Shown: piece by piece, positions 1 to 9,630 of the stretch
Numbering within the stretch: the stretch's first letter is position 1
Layout of the letters: every line of letters begins with the position of its first letter
From: Lederbergia citri
GTDB taxonomy: Bacteria > Bacillota > Bacilli > Bacillales > Bacillaceae_C
Length of the DNA: 64,000 bases
Direction: 5' to 3'
NCBI RefSeq assembly: GCF_018343625.1
Contig: NZ_JAGYPG010000001.1
Span: 664,342-728,341 of the forward strand
Notes under the pieces: model-generated
What the model saw: the letters and a program-made list of their open reading frames with translations, nothing else
Databases searched by the model: none
What the model was told of the DNA's origin: nothing
Translations under genes and position numbers: made by a program

Positions 1-2
1 CA

Positions 3-446
3 CCATGGGAAATCTTTGGTTTGCCGAGAATTATGACATCACATGAGAATATTAGAAGGTTTCTAAAACTTGTTGACAGCCCATCTAATTGTGTGACATT
101 ATGTAGCGGCTCTTTAGGAGCGAATCCAAAAAATGACATACCAGCAATCATTAGAGAATTTGTAGATCGCATTCCATTCGCACATATTAGAAACATAAAA
201 GTCTATGAAAATGGTGATTTTATTGAAACATCCCATCGTAAGAAGGACGGCTCTATTGATATCGTTAATATTGTAAAAACTTATTATGATTATGGGTTTA
301 CAGGGTATGCTCGTCCAGACCATGGGAGACATATTTGGGATGAGGATTGCAGGCCAGGATATGGTTTATACGATAGAGCATTAGGGATAATGTATCTATG
401 GGGAATATGGGATTCGCTAGATAATGGAGTCAAACAAAAAAGATGA
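3..446 (+). CDS. uxuA: D-mannonate dehydratase, 3' part (cut by window edge)
   Basis: Carboxy-terminal part of D-mannonate dehydratase, which dehydrates D-mannonate to 2-keto-3-deoxygluconate in hexuronate breakdown. The frame is open from base 3 through the left edge, so the start lies outside the window. Family hallmarks are visible: CSGSLGA, the [11 protein letters not shown] segment, and [11 protein letters not shown] followed by [12 protein letters not shown] near the C terminus. The stop is at 444-446. The operator-like palindromes and cre box that follow, and the sugar-transport genes beyond, fit a uronate or pectin-type glycan catabolic locus. The family assignment is firm; only the missing N-terminal part cannot be judged. 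Confidence 0.93.
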   Translation, partial: PWEIFGLPRIMTSHENIRRFLKLVDSPSNCVTLCSGSLGANPKNDIPAIIREFVDRIPFAHIRNIKVYENGDFIETSHRKKDGSIDIVNIVKTYYDYGFTGYARPDHGRHIWDEDCRPGYGLYDRALGIMYLWGIWDSLDNGVKQKR

Positions 447-520
447 ATTTTAAACACATGAATAGAAAATTTTATGAAATGTATTGATTATTTACAAGAT
501 AAAAGATATGATATTCATTA

Positions 521-575
521 CTAACATACTAGTAGGTTAGAAAAGTTTGGTGATACTAACATACTAGTAAGTTAG
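521..575. promoter_or_regulatory. Two copies of an operator-like palindrome
   Basis: Two 20-bp near-perfect dyads, CTAAC-N10-GTTAG with a TACTAGTA core, lie at 521-540 and 556-575, 35 bp apart. They differ at one position. Paired dyads between uxuA and the transport genes look like binding sites for a local regulator (GntR, LacI or AraC class would be plausible). The regulator is not in the window, so the link is inference. Confidence 0.55.
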
Positions 576-631
576 TACTACGAAATATATAGAAGGGTTA
601 TAAGGATCTAATTACATATTGAAATAATTTA

Positions 632-645
632 TGAAAGCGCTTGAT
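632..645 (+). promoter_or_regulatory. cre site (CcpA operator)
   Basis: TGAAAGCGCTTGAT matches the Bacillus catabolite-responsive element TGWAANCGNTNWCA at 12 of 14 positions. It lies about 40 bp before the first permease gene, consistent with carbon catabolite repression of the sugar locus. Confidence 0.65.
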
Positions 646-681
646 TGGTCATAGGGACATATTTAGTGTTGTTTTGGAGGG

Positions 682-1647
682 ATGTATGTGCAGGAGATAG
701 CTAGAAAGACCGAAGTTCATTTACCAAACAAAAGTACTAGTAGATTAGTAATTGTTCTTAGAACTCTAAGAAAAGATTGGCAGCTCTATTCATTATTAGT
801 ACTCCCAATTATTTATTTAATTGTATTTAAATATGGACCAATGGTTGGGAATATTATTGCCTTTCGTAAATTTGTCCCCGGCGGAAGCATTTTTGGAGAA
901 TATTGGGTAGGTTTACACTACGTCAAAATGTTCATAGCTGATCCAACTTTTTTAAAAGTGTTTAAAAATACACTTATCCTTAGTAGTTTGACCCTACTTA
1001 TCACTTTTCCGGCCCCCATTATTTTTGCTCTTTTATTGAATGAGCTAAAATCAATGAAATTTAAAAGATTTGTACAAACGGCATCTTATTTACCACATTT
1101 TTTTTCAGTTGTTATTGTATCGGGTATGATTTTGGAATTGGTTGCCGTCAATGGCTCGATTAATAATATCATCGAATTTTTTACGGGACAAAGAATCAGT
1201 TTTATTCAAAAACCTGACTGGTTTCGAACGATATATATTGGATCTGAAATATGGCAGGGCCTAGGTTGGGGGGCAATACTTTATCTAGCTGCTCTTACAG
1301 GAATTAATGGAGAATTATACGAAGCGGCTAAAATTGACGGTGCGAATCGATGGAAACAAACGATTCATATTACCATTCCTGGAATTCTGCCCACAATTAT
1401 TACGTTATTAATCTTAAATATCGGAAATTTATTAGCGGTTGGATTCGAAAAAATATTACTCTTATACAATCCATTAAACTATAAGACATCTGATGTGATT
1501 GCAACGTATGTTTATCGAGTAGGTCTAGAATCAAGCAACTTTAGTTATGCAACCGCCATTGGTCTTTTTGAAGGGATAATTGGCCTGATATTAGTGTTTT
1601 CAGCTAACTATATTTCAAGAAGACTTACGGATAATAGTCTGTGGTAA
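682..1647 (+). CDS. Carbohydrate ABC transporter permease, LplB type
   Basis: Inner-membrane subunit of a sugar importer, about 321 aa with roughly six hydrophobic segments beginning near residue 35. The EAA loop that docks the ATPase is visible as YEAAKIDGANRWKQ around residues 213-226, followed by the expected PG. The N-terminal sequence with YGPMVG and FRKF resembles the LplB/YteP group used for oligosaccharides such as rhamnogalacturonan fragments. The start is chosen from GGAGG placed just before the ATG. It is 16 bp upstream of the second permease, so the two are co-transcribed. No ATPase gene is nearby; this transporter class usually borrows a shared MsmX-type ATPase. Confidence 0.92.
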   Translation: MYVQEIARKTEVHLPNKSTSRLVIVLRTLRKDWQLYSLLVLPIIYLIVFKYGPMVGNIIAFRKFVPGGSIFGEYWVGLHYVKMFIADPTFLKVFKNTLILSSLTLLITFPAPIIFALLLNELKSMKFKRFVQTASYLPHFFSVVIVSGMILELVAVNGSINNIIEFFTGQRISFIQKPDWFRTIYIGSEIWQGLGWGAILYLAALTGINGELYEAAKIDGANRWKQTIHITIPGILPTIITLLILNIGNLLAVGFEKILLLYNPLNYKTSDVIATYVYRVGLESSNFSYATAIGLFEGIIGLILVFSANYISRRLTDNSLW

Positions 1648-1663
1648 GAAAGGAGGAAATAGA

Positions 1664-2536
1664 TTGAAAGAATCGATTCAGTACAAAATATTTAGAGTTT
1701 TTAATGTCACTCTATTAATACTTATTGTCGCCTTAACTTTTTATCCTTTTTTAAATATTGTTGCGCAATCCTTTAGTTCAGAAGCCAATATTAATGCTGG
1801 AAAAGTTAATATTTGGCCAAAAGGATTCAACATCGATACATATAAAATTATCGTCAAAGATAGAATGTTCTGGATTAATTACAAAAACACCGTTGTATAT
1901 ACGGTTGTTGGGACAGCAATTCAGATGGTTATGACTACAATGTTTGCATATGCTTTATCGAAAAAACGTCTTATGGGAAGAGAATTTTTTACAATGTTTG
2001 CCGTATTTACGATGTTCTTTGGTGGTGGACTAATACCAAACTATGTATTAGTTAAATCGCTTGGTTTTGGAAACACAATGTGGGCCATTGTCGTTCCAGG
2101 TGCGATCAGTGTTTTTAATATGCTGATTATGAAAACCTTTTTTCAAAACATTCCAGAGGAACTTGAAGAAGCGGCTATTATGGATGGTTCGAGTACGTAT
2201 GGAATTTTGCTAAAAATCGTACTGCCGCTTTCATTACCTGTTATTGCAACAATGATCCTGTTTTATTCTGTAGGGAATTGGAATTCTTGGTTCCCAGCCT
2301 TTATCTACCTCAATGATAAAGAACTATTTCCGGTACAAATTTATTTGCGTAATCTCATTAAAGGAGCAGAAGGCAGTCTTTCATCAGGAGCAACAAGTGC
2401 GGATAATCTCACTCAAATTTCTGCCAATATTAAAGCGGTTACAATGGTTTTAACAGTACTTCCAATACTATGTGTTTACCCTTATGTACAAAAATATTTC
2501 GTATCCGGCGTAATGCTTGGATCTGTTAAAGGTTAA
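1664..2536 (+). CDS. Carbohydrate ABC transporter permease, LplC/YtcP type
   Basis: Second permease subunit, 290 aa, partner of the preceding gene. The EAA loop reads EEAAIMDGSSTYGI near residues 166-180 and is followed by a LPLSLPV segment. Hydrophobic segments start around residue 12. Translation starts at a TTG preceded by AAAGGAGGAAATAGA, a strong ribosome binding site. The pair forms the membrane channel through which the lipoprotein encoded next delivers its sugar. The exact substrate cannot be read from the sequence; the uxuA context suggests a uronate-containing or pectin-derived oligosaccharide. Confidence 0.92.
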   Translation: MKESIQYKIFRVFNVTLLILIVALTFYPFLNIVAQSFSSEANINAGKVNIWPKGFNIDTYKIIVKDRMFWINYKNTVVYTVVGTAIQMVMTTMFAYALSKKRLMGREFFTMFAVFTMFFGGGLIPNYVLVKSLGFGNTMWAIVVPGAISVFNMLIMKTFFQNIPEELEEAAIMDGSSTYGILLKIVLPLSLPVIATMILFYSVGNWNSWFPAFIYLNDKELFPVQIYLRNLIKGAEGSLSSGATSADNLTQISANIKAVTMVLTVLPILCVYPYVQKYFVSGVMLGSVKG

Positions 2537-2648
2537 GGATCTTTAAAATTTAATAAATAGTTTTAACATTTTTTAAGGAGGTGGAGCGTTCACTCATAAC
2601 TAACCAGCTTTATTCCTTTAGCGTGTCAATAATTACGAGGGGGAGAAT

Positions 2649-4277
2649 GTGATGGATAAACGTATAAGGAAGTTTTTGTTTTTAATTTCTAGTTTAACAA
2701 TCTTAAGTTTTTTATTAGTTGCCTGTAGTAATTCGGAAAAAACGGGAGGAAACAAAAAAGCTGAAGTGCCAAAAAGTGAGAATGCAGTAGATAATTATGG
2801 ACTAGGAGATCAATTTAAAGCAAAAGATGAATTAACCTTTACAATGACGTTTAGTGATCATCCAAATTATCCATATAAAAAAGATTGGCTGCTATTAGAG
2901 GAAATAAAGAAAAGAACAAATGTAAATCTAGACATGACAATCATTCCGATGAGTGATTATGCTCAAAAAAGAAGTTTGCTAATAAGTAGTGGAGATGCAC
3001 CTTATATTATACCGAAAACGTACCCAGGTGAAGAAACTCCTTTTGTCGCTTCTGGTACGATTCTTCCAATAAGTGATTATGTGGATTTAATGCCTAATTA
3101 TAAGGATAAAGTAGAAAAATGGAATATAGAGCCATTCTTAGAAGGGCTCCGTCATGATGATGGTAAATATTATGTGTTACCTGGTCTTCATGAGGATGTT
3201 TGGCCTGATTATACTTTAGCGATTAGGACAGACATTGTAGAAGAACTAGGTTTTGATATGCCGACCACGTGGGATGAGCTTGAAGAAATATTAGTTGCAA
3301 TGAAACAAGCATACCCTGATATCATTCCTTTTTCTGATCGTTGGACATTTAGCAGTACACTAAATATTGCTGCTACGAGTTTTGGTACATCTGCAGGTTG
3401 GGGATTAGGATCTGCTTTAAATTATGATAAAGCAAATGATGAGTTTGTTTTTGGGCCAGCAACAGAAGCATACAAACAAATGCTAACTTATTTCCATGGT
3501 TTAGTTGATAAAGGGTTACTTGATAAAGAAAGTGTAACGCAAGATGATGATCAAGCAGTAAAGAAATTTGTAAATGGAAAGTCTTTTGTCATTGGTACGA
3601 ACTCACAAACCATTGTTGATTATCGCAAAGATATGAAAGAGATTTTAGGTGAAGGCAATTTCGCTATCAAGAAGATAATTGTACCAGGCGGACCTGTTGG
3701 ACAAGTAATGGGAGGCTCTAAATTAGAAAATGGTATTATGATTTCAGCAAAGGCAAAAGATGATCCTAATTTTGAAGCATTATTACAGTTTATTGACTGG
3801 TTATGGTACAGCGATGAAGGACAAGAATTCGCTAAATGGGGTGTAGAAGGAGTTACTTATACGAAAGGTTCCGATGGAAAACGTGTACTTGCAGATGATG
3901 TAAATTATGTCGGTCTAAATCCAAAGGGAACGAAAGCACTGAATGTTGATTATGGATTCTCGGGAGGAAATTTTGCATACGGTGGTACGACAGAACTTCT
4001 CCATTCAATGTTTAGTGAAGAAGAGATCGAATTCCAAGAAGCGATGCATGAGACAAAAGAGCTTATTTTACCGGATCCGCCTATTTTGTACAATGAAATG
4101 GAACTTGAACAATCAACCTTATTAAGTACACCTTTAAAAGACTTTGTTAATACAGCAACTTATGAATTTATCTTGGGTGACCGCGATTTGTCAAAATGGG
4201 ATGATTATATCAATGAGTTAAAGAATATGGGAATGGAAGATTACGTAGAATTAGCGAATAAAGTTTACAAAAAGTAA
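2649..4277 (+). CDS. Extracellular sugar-binding lipoprotein, LplA/YtcQ type
   Basis: Substrate-binding component of the importer, 542 aa. The N terminus is a lipoprotein signal: basic MDKRIRK, hydrophobic stretch, then lipobox LLVAC with the lipidated cysteine near residue 26. The large size is typical of the LplA family rather than the 400-420 aa maltose-type binding proteins. A GGGGGAG site precedes GTG ATG; either codon could start. A 112-bp gap separates it from the permeases and contains another AAGGAGGTGG site (about 2574-2583) without a following ORF. It ends at a hairpin at 4293-4333. Confidence 0.92.
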   Translation: MMDKRIRKFLFLISSLTILSFLLVACSNSEKTGGNKKAEVPKSENAVDNYGLGDQFKAKDELTFTMTFSDHPNYPYKKDWLLLEEIKKRTNVNLDMTIIPMSDYAQKRSLLISSGDAPYIIPKTYPGEETPFVASGTILPISDYVDLMPNYKDKVEKWNIEPFLEGLRHDDGKYYVLPGLHEDVWPDYTLAIRTDIVEELGFDMPTTWDELEEILVAMKQAYPDIIPFSDRWTFSSTLNIAATSFGTSAGWGLGSALNYDKANDEFVFGPATEAYKQMLTYFHGLVDKGLLDKESVTQDDDQAVKKFVNGKSFVIGTNSQTIVDYRKDMKEILGEGNFAIKKIIVPGGPVGQVMGGSKLENGIMISAKAKDDPNFEALLQFIDWLWYSDEGQEFAKWGVEGVTYTKGSDGKRVLADDVNYVGLNPKGTKALNVDYGFSGGNFAYGGTTELLHSMFSEEEIEFQEAMHETKELILPDPPILYNEMELEQSTLLSTPLKDFVNTATYEFILGDRDLSKWDDYINELKNMGMEDYVELANKVYKK

Positions 4278-4292
4278 GAATAAAAGTTTCTA

Positions 4293-4333
4293 AAACTACC
4301 TGCTAAAACCTGTTTTGTTTTTGCAGGTAGTTT
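4293..4333 (+). terminator. Hairpin after the binding-protein gene
   Basis: AAACTACCTGC (4293-4303) pairs perfectly with GCAGGTAGTTT (4323-4333), an 11-bp stem 16 bp after the stop codon. The T-tract is weak, so it may act as a partial terminator or an mRNA 3'-stabilising hairpin between the binding protein and the downstream genes. Confidence 0.65.
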
Positions 4334-4390
4334 ACATGCATTTTATCGATTCGTAGTACTTAAAAATGAATTTTAGAAAGGTGAACTAGC

Positions 4391-5071
4391 ATGTATAAGC
4401 GCAGAGAATTTGGTCAAGGATTATTTTTCATTATTTCCAATTACATTTATTGGTTCACGCTGACTAATATATACTTTATTTTTTGCAATATTATTTTTTT
4501 CTTTGCCATCATAACATTGGAACCTATCATTTCAAATATTATTTTCATTTTCTTAGCACTTATTCCAACTGGACCAGCTATTACAGCATTGTGCTATGTG
4601 ATGGATAAATTAGTACGTGAAGGAGAAATTTCTCCAACAAAAGACTTTTTCCTTGGATACAAGCTTAATTTTAAAGATGCATTAAAGGTTTGGTTACCCT
4701 TGCTTACCGCATTCTTTATCTTAATCATCGATCTCCAATATTTTTATCAGGAAAATACGAAGTTCAATCAAATTATGACCATTGTATTTTTAGCAGCTCT
4801 CTTTTTCCTCATTAGTTTTTTACTGTACGTATTCCCAATAACAGCTAAGTATAAATTTAGAATAAGAGATACTTATAAATTATCGATCTACTATAGTTTT
4901 AAAAAGTTGAAAAGCACCACAGGAAATATTGGGATTTTAATCATATCGTTATTTTTAATACATATAACAACTAATTTCCTCTGTTTTTTGATAGCAAGCG
5001 TTGTAAGTTATCTACTAACTTTAAATAGCAGAGAGGTGATGGATGAAATCAAATTGAATTATACGAAATAA
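4391..5071 (+). CDS. DUF624 (YesL-like) membrane protein
   Basis: Integral membrane protein of 226 aa with about five hydrophobic helices (around residues 15-40, 45-65, 100-120, 130-150 and 185-205). Composition, length and position directly after Lpl-type transporter genes match the DUF624/YesL family, which recurs in Bacillus rhamnogalacturonan and other oligosaccharide loci. Its role is not established; help to the importer is an inference from synteny. AGAAAGGTGAACTAGC precedes the ATG. The next gene starts 23 bp downstream. Confidence 0.8.
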   Translation: MYKRREFGQGLFFIISNYIYWFTLTNIYFIFCNIIFFFAIITLEPIISNIIFIFLALIPTGPAITALCYVMDKLVREGEISPTKDFFLGYKLNFKDALKVWLPLLTAFFILIIDLQYFYQENTKFNQIMTIVFLAALFFLISFLLYVFPITAKYKFRIRDTYKLSIYYSFKKLKSTTGNIGILIISLFLIHITTNFLCFLIASVVSYLLTLNSREVMDEIKLNYTK

Positions 5072-5094
5072 CCTAAGAAAGCAGGTAATAACTC

Positions 5095-5889
5095 ATGAAA
5101 GTTACTATTCAGAATGTATTAGATAAATTAATGGAGCCTGTACCAGAATTAGCTCGAACAGTGGATATCCTTTTAACAGGAAACAAAGAAACGTTAGTAA
5201 AAGGAATTGCAACAACTTTTTTGGCAACCCATGATGTGATTCAACAAGCAATAGACTTGGGTGTAAATCTACTGATTACTCATGAAGGATTGTATTATAG
5301 TCATTTAGATAGAACCGGTAAATGGACAAGTGATCCGGTTTTTCTTGAAAAAAAGAGATTAATAGAACAATCCGAAATAGCCATTTTTCGTTTCCATGAT
5401 TATATACATATGTACGAGCCTGATGGTATTACATCGGGATTAATTCAACGTTTAAATTGGGAGACGTATATAGAAAAGGATTATAAAGCCGCTTCGATCC
5501 TAGCCCTTCCAAAAATGCCGTTAAAAGAAATTGTAAGTTATGTAAAAGATAAGTTACAAATTCCTTATGTACGCGTAGCGGGTGATTTGTCACTTGGTTG
5601 TAAGCGTGTTGGGATTTCGGTTGGATATAGGGGAGGAAATGAAAATTCCATTCCTTTATTTCATCAAGATAAAATTGATTTACTTATTTCAGGAGAAGGT
5701 CCTGAATGGGAAACGCCAGAATACGTAAGAGATGCAGTGCAGCAAGGCTTGAAAAAAGCATTAATTTTCCTCGGCCATGCTGAAAGTGAAAAAGCGGGGA
5801 TGGAATATATAGCCCAAAAAATTCAAACTCTCTTTCCAAGTATACCCGTGCATTTTATCGAGGAAAAGCCAGTCTTCGAAATATTATAG
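5095..5889 (+). CDS. NIF3-like dinuclear metal centre protein
   Basis: Protein of 264 aa with the NIF3/YbgI pattern: an N-terminal TVDILLTGN segment, a first metal-ligand strand LLITHEGLYYSH near residue 60, an HD pair near residue 100, and a C-terminal GHAESEKAGMEYI motif that supplies the last ligands. NIF3 proteins are cytoplasmic toroids with two metals; their general function is unsettled. The placement between a sugar importer and a GH2 glycosidase is unusual and suggests a role in sugar or sugar-phosphate metabolism of this locus, which is inference. The start follows AAAGCAGGTAATAACTC. Confidence 0.82.
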   Translation: MKVTIQNVLDKLMEPVPELARTVDILLTGNKETLVKGIATTFLATHDVIQQAIDLGVNLLITHEGLYYSHLDRTGKWTSDPVFLEKKRLIEQSEIAIFRFHDYIHMYEPDGITSGLIQRLNWETYIEKDYKAASILALPKMPLKEIVSYVKDKLQIPYVRVAGDLSLGCKRVGISVGYRGGNENSIPLFHQDKIDLLISGEGPEWETPEYVRDAVQQGLKKALIFLGHAESEKAGMEYIAQKIQTLFPSIPVHFIEEKPVFEIL

Positions 5890-5979
5890 CCAATAAAAAA
5901 TAGAAAGTAAGATAAAACATCATTATGCAATGATAAGGTGAAAGCATATTCATCGAATGGAGAGTGGGTACATAATCTC

Positions 5980-8900
5980 ATGAATAGAAAACTACTATTT
6001 AATGATGGTTGGGAATTTGCCAAAAGTGATTTAAAAGTTACGGATTCTACAAATTTGGATTTTTCACCAATTGACCTCCCCCATGATTATTTAATTTATA
6101 ATACATTGAATCTATATGAAAACAGTATTGGCTGGTATCGAAAGAGATTTACTTATACGAAAGAGAAAGAGCAGGTGCTCTTATGTTTTGATGGGGTTTA
6201 TATGGATTCTTCTGTATATGTAAATCAACAGTATGTGGGGGAATGGAAATATGGCTATTCTTCATTCGAACAAGAGATCACAGATACTGTTATAGATGGA
6301 GAAAATGAAATTCTTGTAAAAGTAGTTTATCAAAGTCCTAATAGTAGATGGTACTCTGGTGCTGGTATTTATCGGAACGTATGGTTAAAAGTAAGAGACG
6401 AAAATCATATCATTACGGATGGCATTTATGTCAGCATCACACAAAAGAAAAATAATTGGCAGGTGGAAGTCAATACGGACATAAATACTACTAGTAATGT
6501 TGAACTGTCACATACGATTACATATAAAGATCAAGAAGTGGCGTCATCTATAGAGAAGATAATGTTTGGAAATAGTTCGCATTCCCAAAGTCAGCAAACT
6601 CTAATCGTAAAGAATCCTTTTTTATGGAGTCCGGATCATCCAAATCTTTATCAGCTGCATACTCAATTAAAAACAGTTTTTAATGACGAAGGTACAGATG
6701 AAATAATTGAAACAGCAACACAAAATATTGGATTCCGGGATATCGTTCTTGATTCAGAGAAAGGTTTAATATTAAATGGTAAAAAAATGAAATTAAATGG
6801 TGTATGCGAGCATCATGATTTAGGAGCATTGGGTGCTGCTTTTAACAAAACAGCTCTAAAAAGAAGGTTTAAGATCCTAAAAGAAATGGGAGTAAATGCT
6901 ATTCGCACAGCACATAATATGCCGGCGAAAGAGCTGATGGATTTAGCTGATGAGATGGGATTTTTTATCGTTTCAGAAGCCTTTGATATGTGGGAGAGAT
7001 CAAAAACACCTTATGATTATGCAAGGTTCTTTAAAGATTGGGCAGCAATTGATGTAAAAAGCTGGGTATTGCGCGATCGTAATCATCCGAGTTTGATCAA
7101 GTGGTGTATCGGAAACGAGATTTATGATACTCATGCAGATGAAAGAGGGCAAGAAATAACCAAAATGCTCATGGATACCGTACAGGAATATGATCCTAAC
7201 GGAAATGCCGTTGTAACGATTGGTTCTAATTATATGCCATGGGAGAACGCCCAGAAATGTGCAGATATTGTAAAAGTTGCAGGATATAATTATGCTGAAA
7301 AATATTATAAAAAGCATCACGAGGAACATCCGGACTGGATTATTTATGGAAGTGAGACGGCTTCCGTTGTACAAAGTAGGGGGATATATCATTTTCCATA
7401 TGAACAGTCCATTCTAGCAGATGATGATGAACAATGTTCCGCTCTTGGAAACAGTTCTACGAGTTGGGGAGCAAAATCAGCAGAAGCATGTATTATAGCA
7501 GAAAGAGATACACCTTTTTCTTTAGGACAGTTTTTATGGACAGGATTTGATTACATAGGAGAACCTACTCCTTACCATACAAAAAACTCATATTTTGGAC
7601 AAATCGATACAGCTACATTTAAAAAAGATTCTTTTTACATATATCAAGCAGCGTGGACAGATTACAAGACAGCTCCAATGGTTCATCTTTTTCCTTATTG
7701 GGATTTTAATGAAGGGCAAATAATTGATGTTCGGGTTTGTTCGAATGCGCCAAAAGTAGAATTACAATTAAATGGCCGCACTATAGGTACCCATCATATT
7801 GATTACAATAAAGGTACGGAGCTTTTCGGATGGTGGAAGGTTCCTTATGAACCAGGGAAACTAAAGGCCATTGCCTACAATGAATCAGGAGATATTATTG
7901 CAGAAGATATAAGAAAGTCTTTTGGTGATGCAAAAAAGATCTGCTTAATCGCAGATAAAGAAAAGCTTATTGCTGATGGGATTGATTTAGCTTTTGTAGA
8001 AATTAATGTGGAAGATGAAAATGGACAAAGAGTAGAAAATGCAAATAATCGCATCTCAGTCGATGTATCGGGAGCGGGGCGCTTATTAGGTTTAGATAAT
8101 GGGGATAGCACTGATTATGATTCATATAAAGGAATAAGCAGAAGATTATTTAGTGGTAAATTAATGGCCATTATTGGTTCTACCTTAGAGCCAGGAAAAA
8201 TAAAAATCGAGGTAACTTCTTTAGGTGTACAAGGCCAAACAGTAGAATTTGAGTCCATTCCAAGTAATGATAAATTGGTAAAAGGGATAACAGCAACTAC
8301 GAAAAACGAAGAAACGGCCTGTGTGATGGGAAAACAGGATGAAATACCACTGCGAAAAATTGAGATCATAAGTGATTGCGGACAAACATTAAATGAATTT
8401 AGAAAAGAGATTGATGTACAGGCTAAATTATACCCAGTAGATACTTCTTATAAAGTTATTGAGTGGAGTGTCGTGACTGATGCTGGGATAGAATCAAATA
8501 TTGCTAAAATAAAAGCTGATGGTCATATCGCGAAGGTAATAGCTTTAGGAGATGGAGAATTCCGAGTTCGCTGTACAAGCAAGAATGGCACAAGCAAAAC
8601 TAAATTGATATCCGAATTAGAGTTTACTGCAGTTAATATTGGTACTGCCTATAAAGATCCATTTGGATTTATTTCTGCAGGACTCTATGACTATAGCAAA
8701 GGAGAAATTGGAAACGGAAATGAAAGAGGAGTAGCTACAAGTAGAGATGGCGAAACTCAAGTAGGATTTCACAATATTGATTTTGGTTTATATGGTTCCG
8801 ATACAATTACCATTCCTATATTTGCATTATCCAATGAAGAGGACTCTTTGCAAATTTGGGAGGGCATACCCGATAAGGACGAAAGTGAGCTATTGGCAGA

Positions 8901-9411
8901 TGTTATTTATCAAAAAGATTCGAAATGGAATGTATATCAAGAGGAAACCTATAAATTGAGAAGAAAACTGAGAGGTATTACATCCGTATGTTTTGTGCTT
9001 CATCAGAAGGTACATATTAAAGGATTCTCTTTTGAAAAAAAGAATAAAGCATTTGAACTAAATCATGCTTCAGAATGCGACAATATATACGGCGATACGT
9101 TTGAAAGAATAGAAACTCGTGTTGAAGGAATTGGAAATAATGTTTCATTAGAATTTGAACAAATGGATTTTACAAAAGAAGGCGTGACGAAACTGATCAT
9201 TTCTGGCAGATCTCCTATTGATAAAAATACTATTCATGTAAGATATGCGAGTGAAGAAGGAGAAAATATTCAAATTATAGAATTTAAGAAGTCTGATGGA
9301 TATGAAGAACGGATGTTTGAAATAGAAAAAATAACAGGCAATCAAAAAGTAACTTTTATATTTTTACCAGGAAGCACATTTGATTTTGGCTGGTTCCGTT
9401 TTGTAAAATAA
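5980..9411 (+). CDS. Glycoside hydrolase family 2, multidomain
   Basis: Large intracellular glycosidase of about 1143 aa without a signal peptide. The order is jelly-roll sugar-binding domain (1-150), Ig-like domain (150-260), TIM barrel (265-560), a DUF4982-like beta domain, an Ig-like segment near 660-760, and a C-terminal carbohydrate-binding-like module beginning near 880. The acid/base glutamate is E380 in CIGNEIYD and the nucleophile E459 in YGSETAS, both typical of GH2. Beta-galactosidase and beta-glucuronidase activities are both possible. ATG at 5980 is preferred because GGAGAG lies about 12 bp upstream; an in-frame GTG at 5938 lacks proper spacing. It probably processes the imported oligosaccharide. 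Confidence 0.92.
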   Translation: MNRKLLFNDGWEFAKSDLKVTDSTNLDFSPIDLPHDYLIYNTLNLYENSIGWYRKRFTYTKEKEQVLLCFDGVYMDSSVYVNQQYVGEWKYGYSSFEQEITDTVIDGENEILVKVVYQSPNSRWYSGAGIYRNVWLKVRDENHIITDGIYVSITQKKNNWQVEVNTDINTTSNVELSHTITYKDQEVASSIEKIMFGNSSHSQSQQTLIVKNPFLWSPDHPNLYQLHTQLKTVFNDEGTDEIIETATQNIGFRDIVLDSEKGLILNGKKMKLNGVCEHHDLGALGAAFNKTALKRRFKILKEMGVNAIRTAHNMPAKELMDLADEMGFFIVSEAFDMWERSKTPYDYARFFKDWAAIDVKSWVLRDRNHPSLIKWCIGNEIYDTHADERGQEITKMLMDTVQEYDPNGNAVVTIGSNYMPWENAQKCADIVKVAGYNYAEKYYKKHHEEHPDWIIYGSETASVVQSRGIYHFPYEQSILADDDEQCSALGNSSTSWGAKSAEACIIAERDTPFSLGQFLWTGFDYIGEPTPYHTKNSYFGQIDTATFKKDSFYIYQAAWTDYKTAPMVHLFPYWDFNEGQIIDVRVCSNAPKVELQLNGRTIGTHHIDYNKGTELFGWWKVPYEPGKLKAIAYNESGDIIAEDIRKSFGDAKKICLIADKEKLIADGIDLAFVEINVEDENGQRVENANNRISVDVSGAGRLLGLDNGDSTDYDSYKGISRRLFSGKLMAIIGSTLEPGKIKIEVTSLGVQGQTVEFESIPSNDKLVKGITATTKNEETACVMGKQDEIPLRKIEIISDCGQTLNEFRKEIDVQAKLYPVDTSYKVIEWSVVTDAGIESNIAKIKADGHIAKVIALGDGEFRVRCTSKNGTSKTKLISELEFTAVNIGTAYKDPFGFISAGLYDYSKGEIGNGNERGVATSRDGETQVGFHNIDFGLYGSDTITIPIFALSNEEDSLQIWEGIPDKDESELLADVIYQKDSKWNVYQEETYKLRRKLRGITSVCFVLHQKVHIKGFSFEKKNKAFELNHASECDNIYGDTFERIETRVEGIGNNVSLEFEQMDFTKEGVTKLIISGRSPIDKNTIHVRYASEEGENIQIIEFKKSDGYEERMFEIEKITGNQKVTFIFLPGSTFDFGWFRFVK

Positions 9412-9630
9412 TGGATAGATTAATGATTATTAACGAAGCCGAATGTTGTTTTTATAATTTCATATAAACGTCACTTAACGCTAGTGGAATCATCTATTTT
9501 GGAAGTTGATTTCGAAATACTTGAATTTATTGTTCTTTACAACCAGACGATAAAAAATACCGAAGTTAAATCACCTAATATAGGCATTTGCCATATAATG
9601 CAATAATTAAGTACAAAGGGGAGCTGCATA

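Noticed and set aside
7000..7392. Open frame antisense to the GH2 gene
   Set aside because: It mirrors the strongly conserved TIM-barrel coding sequence and has no own start signal.
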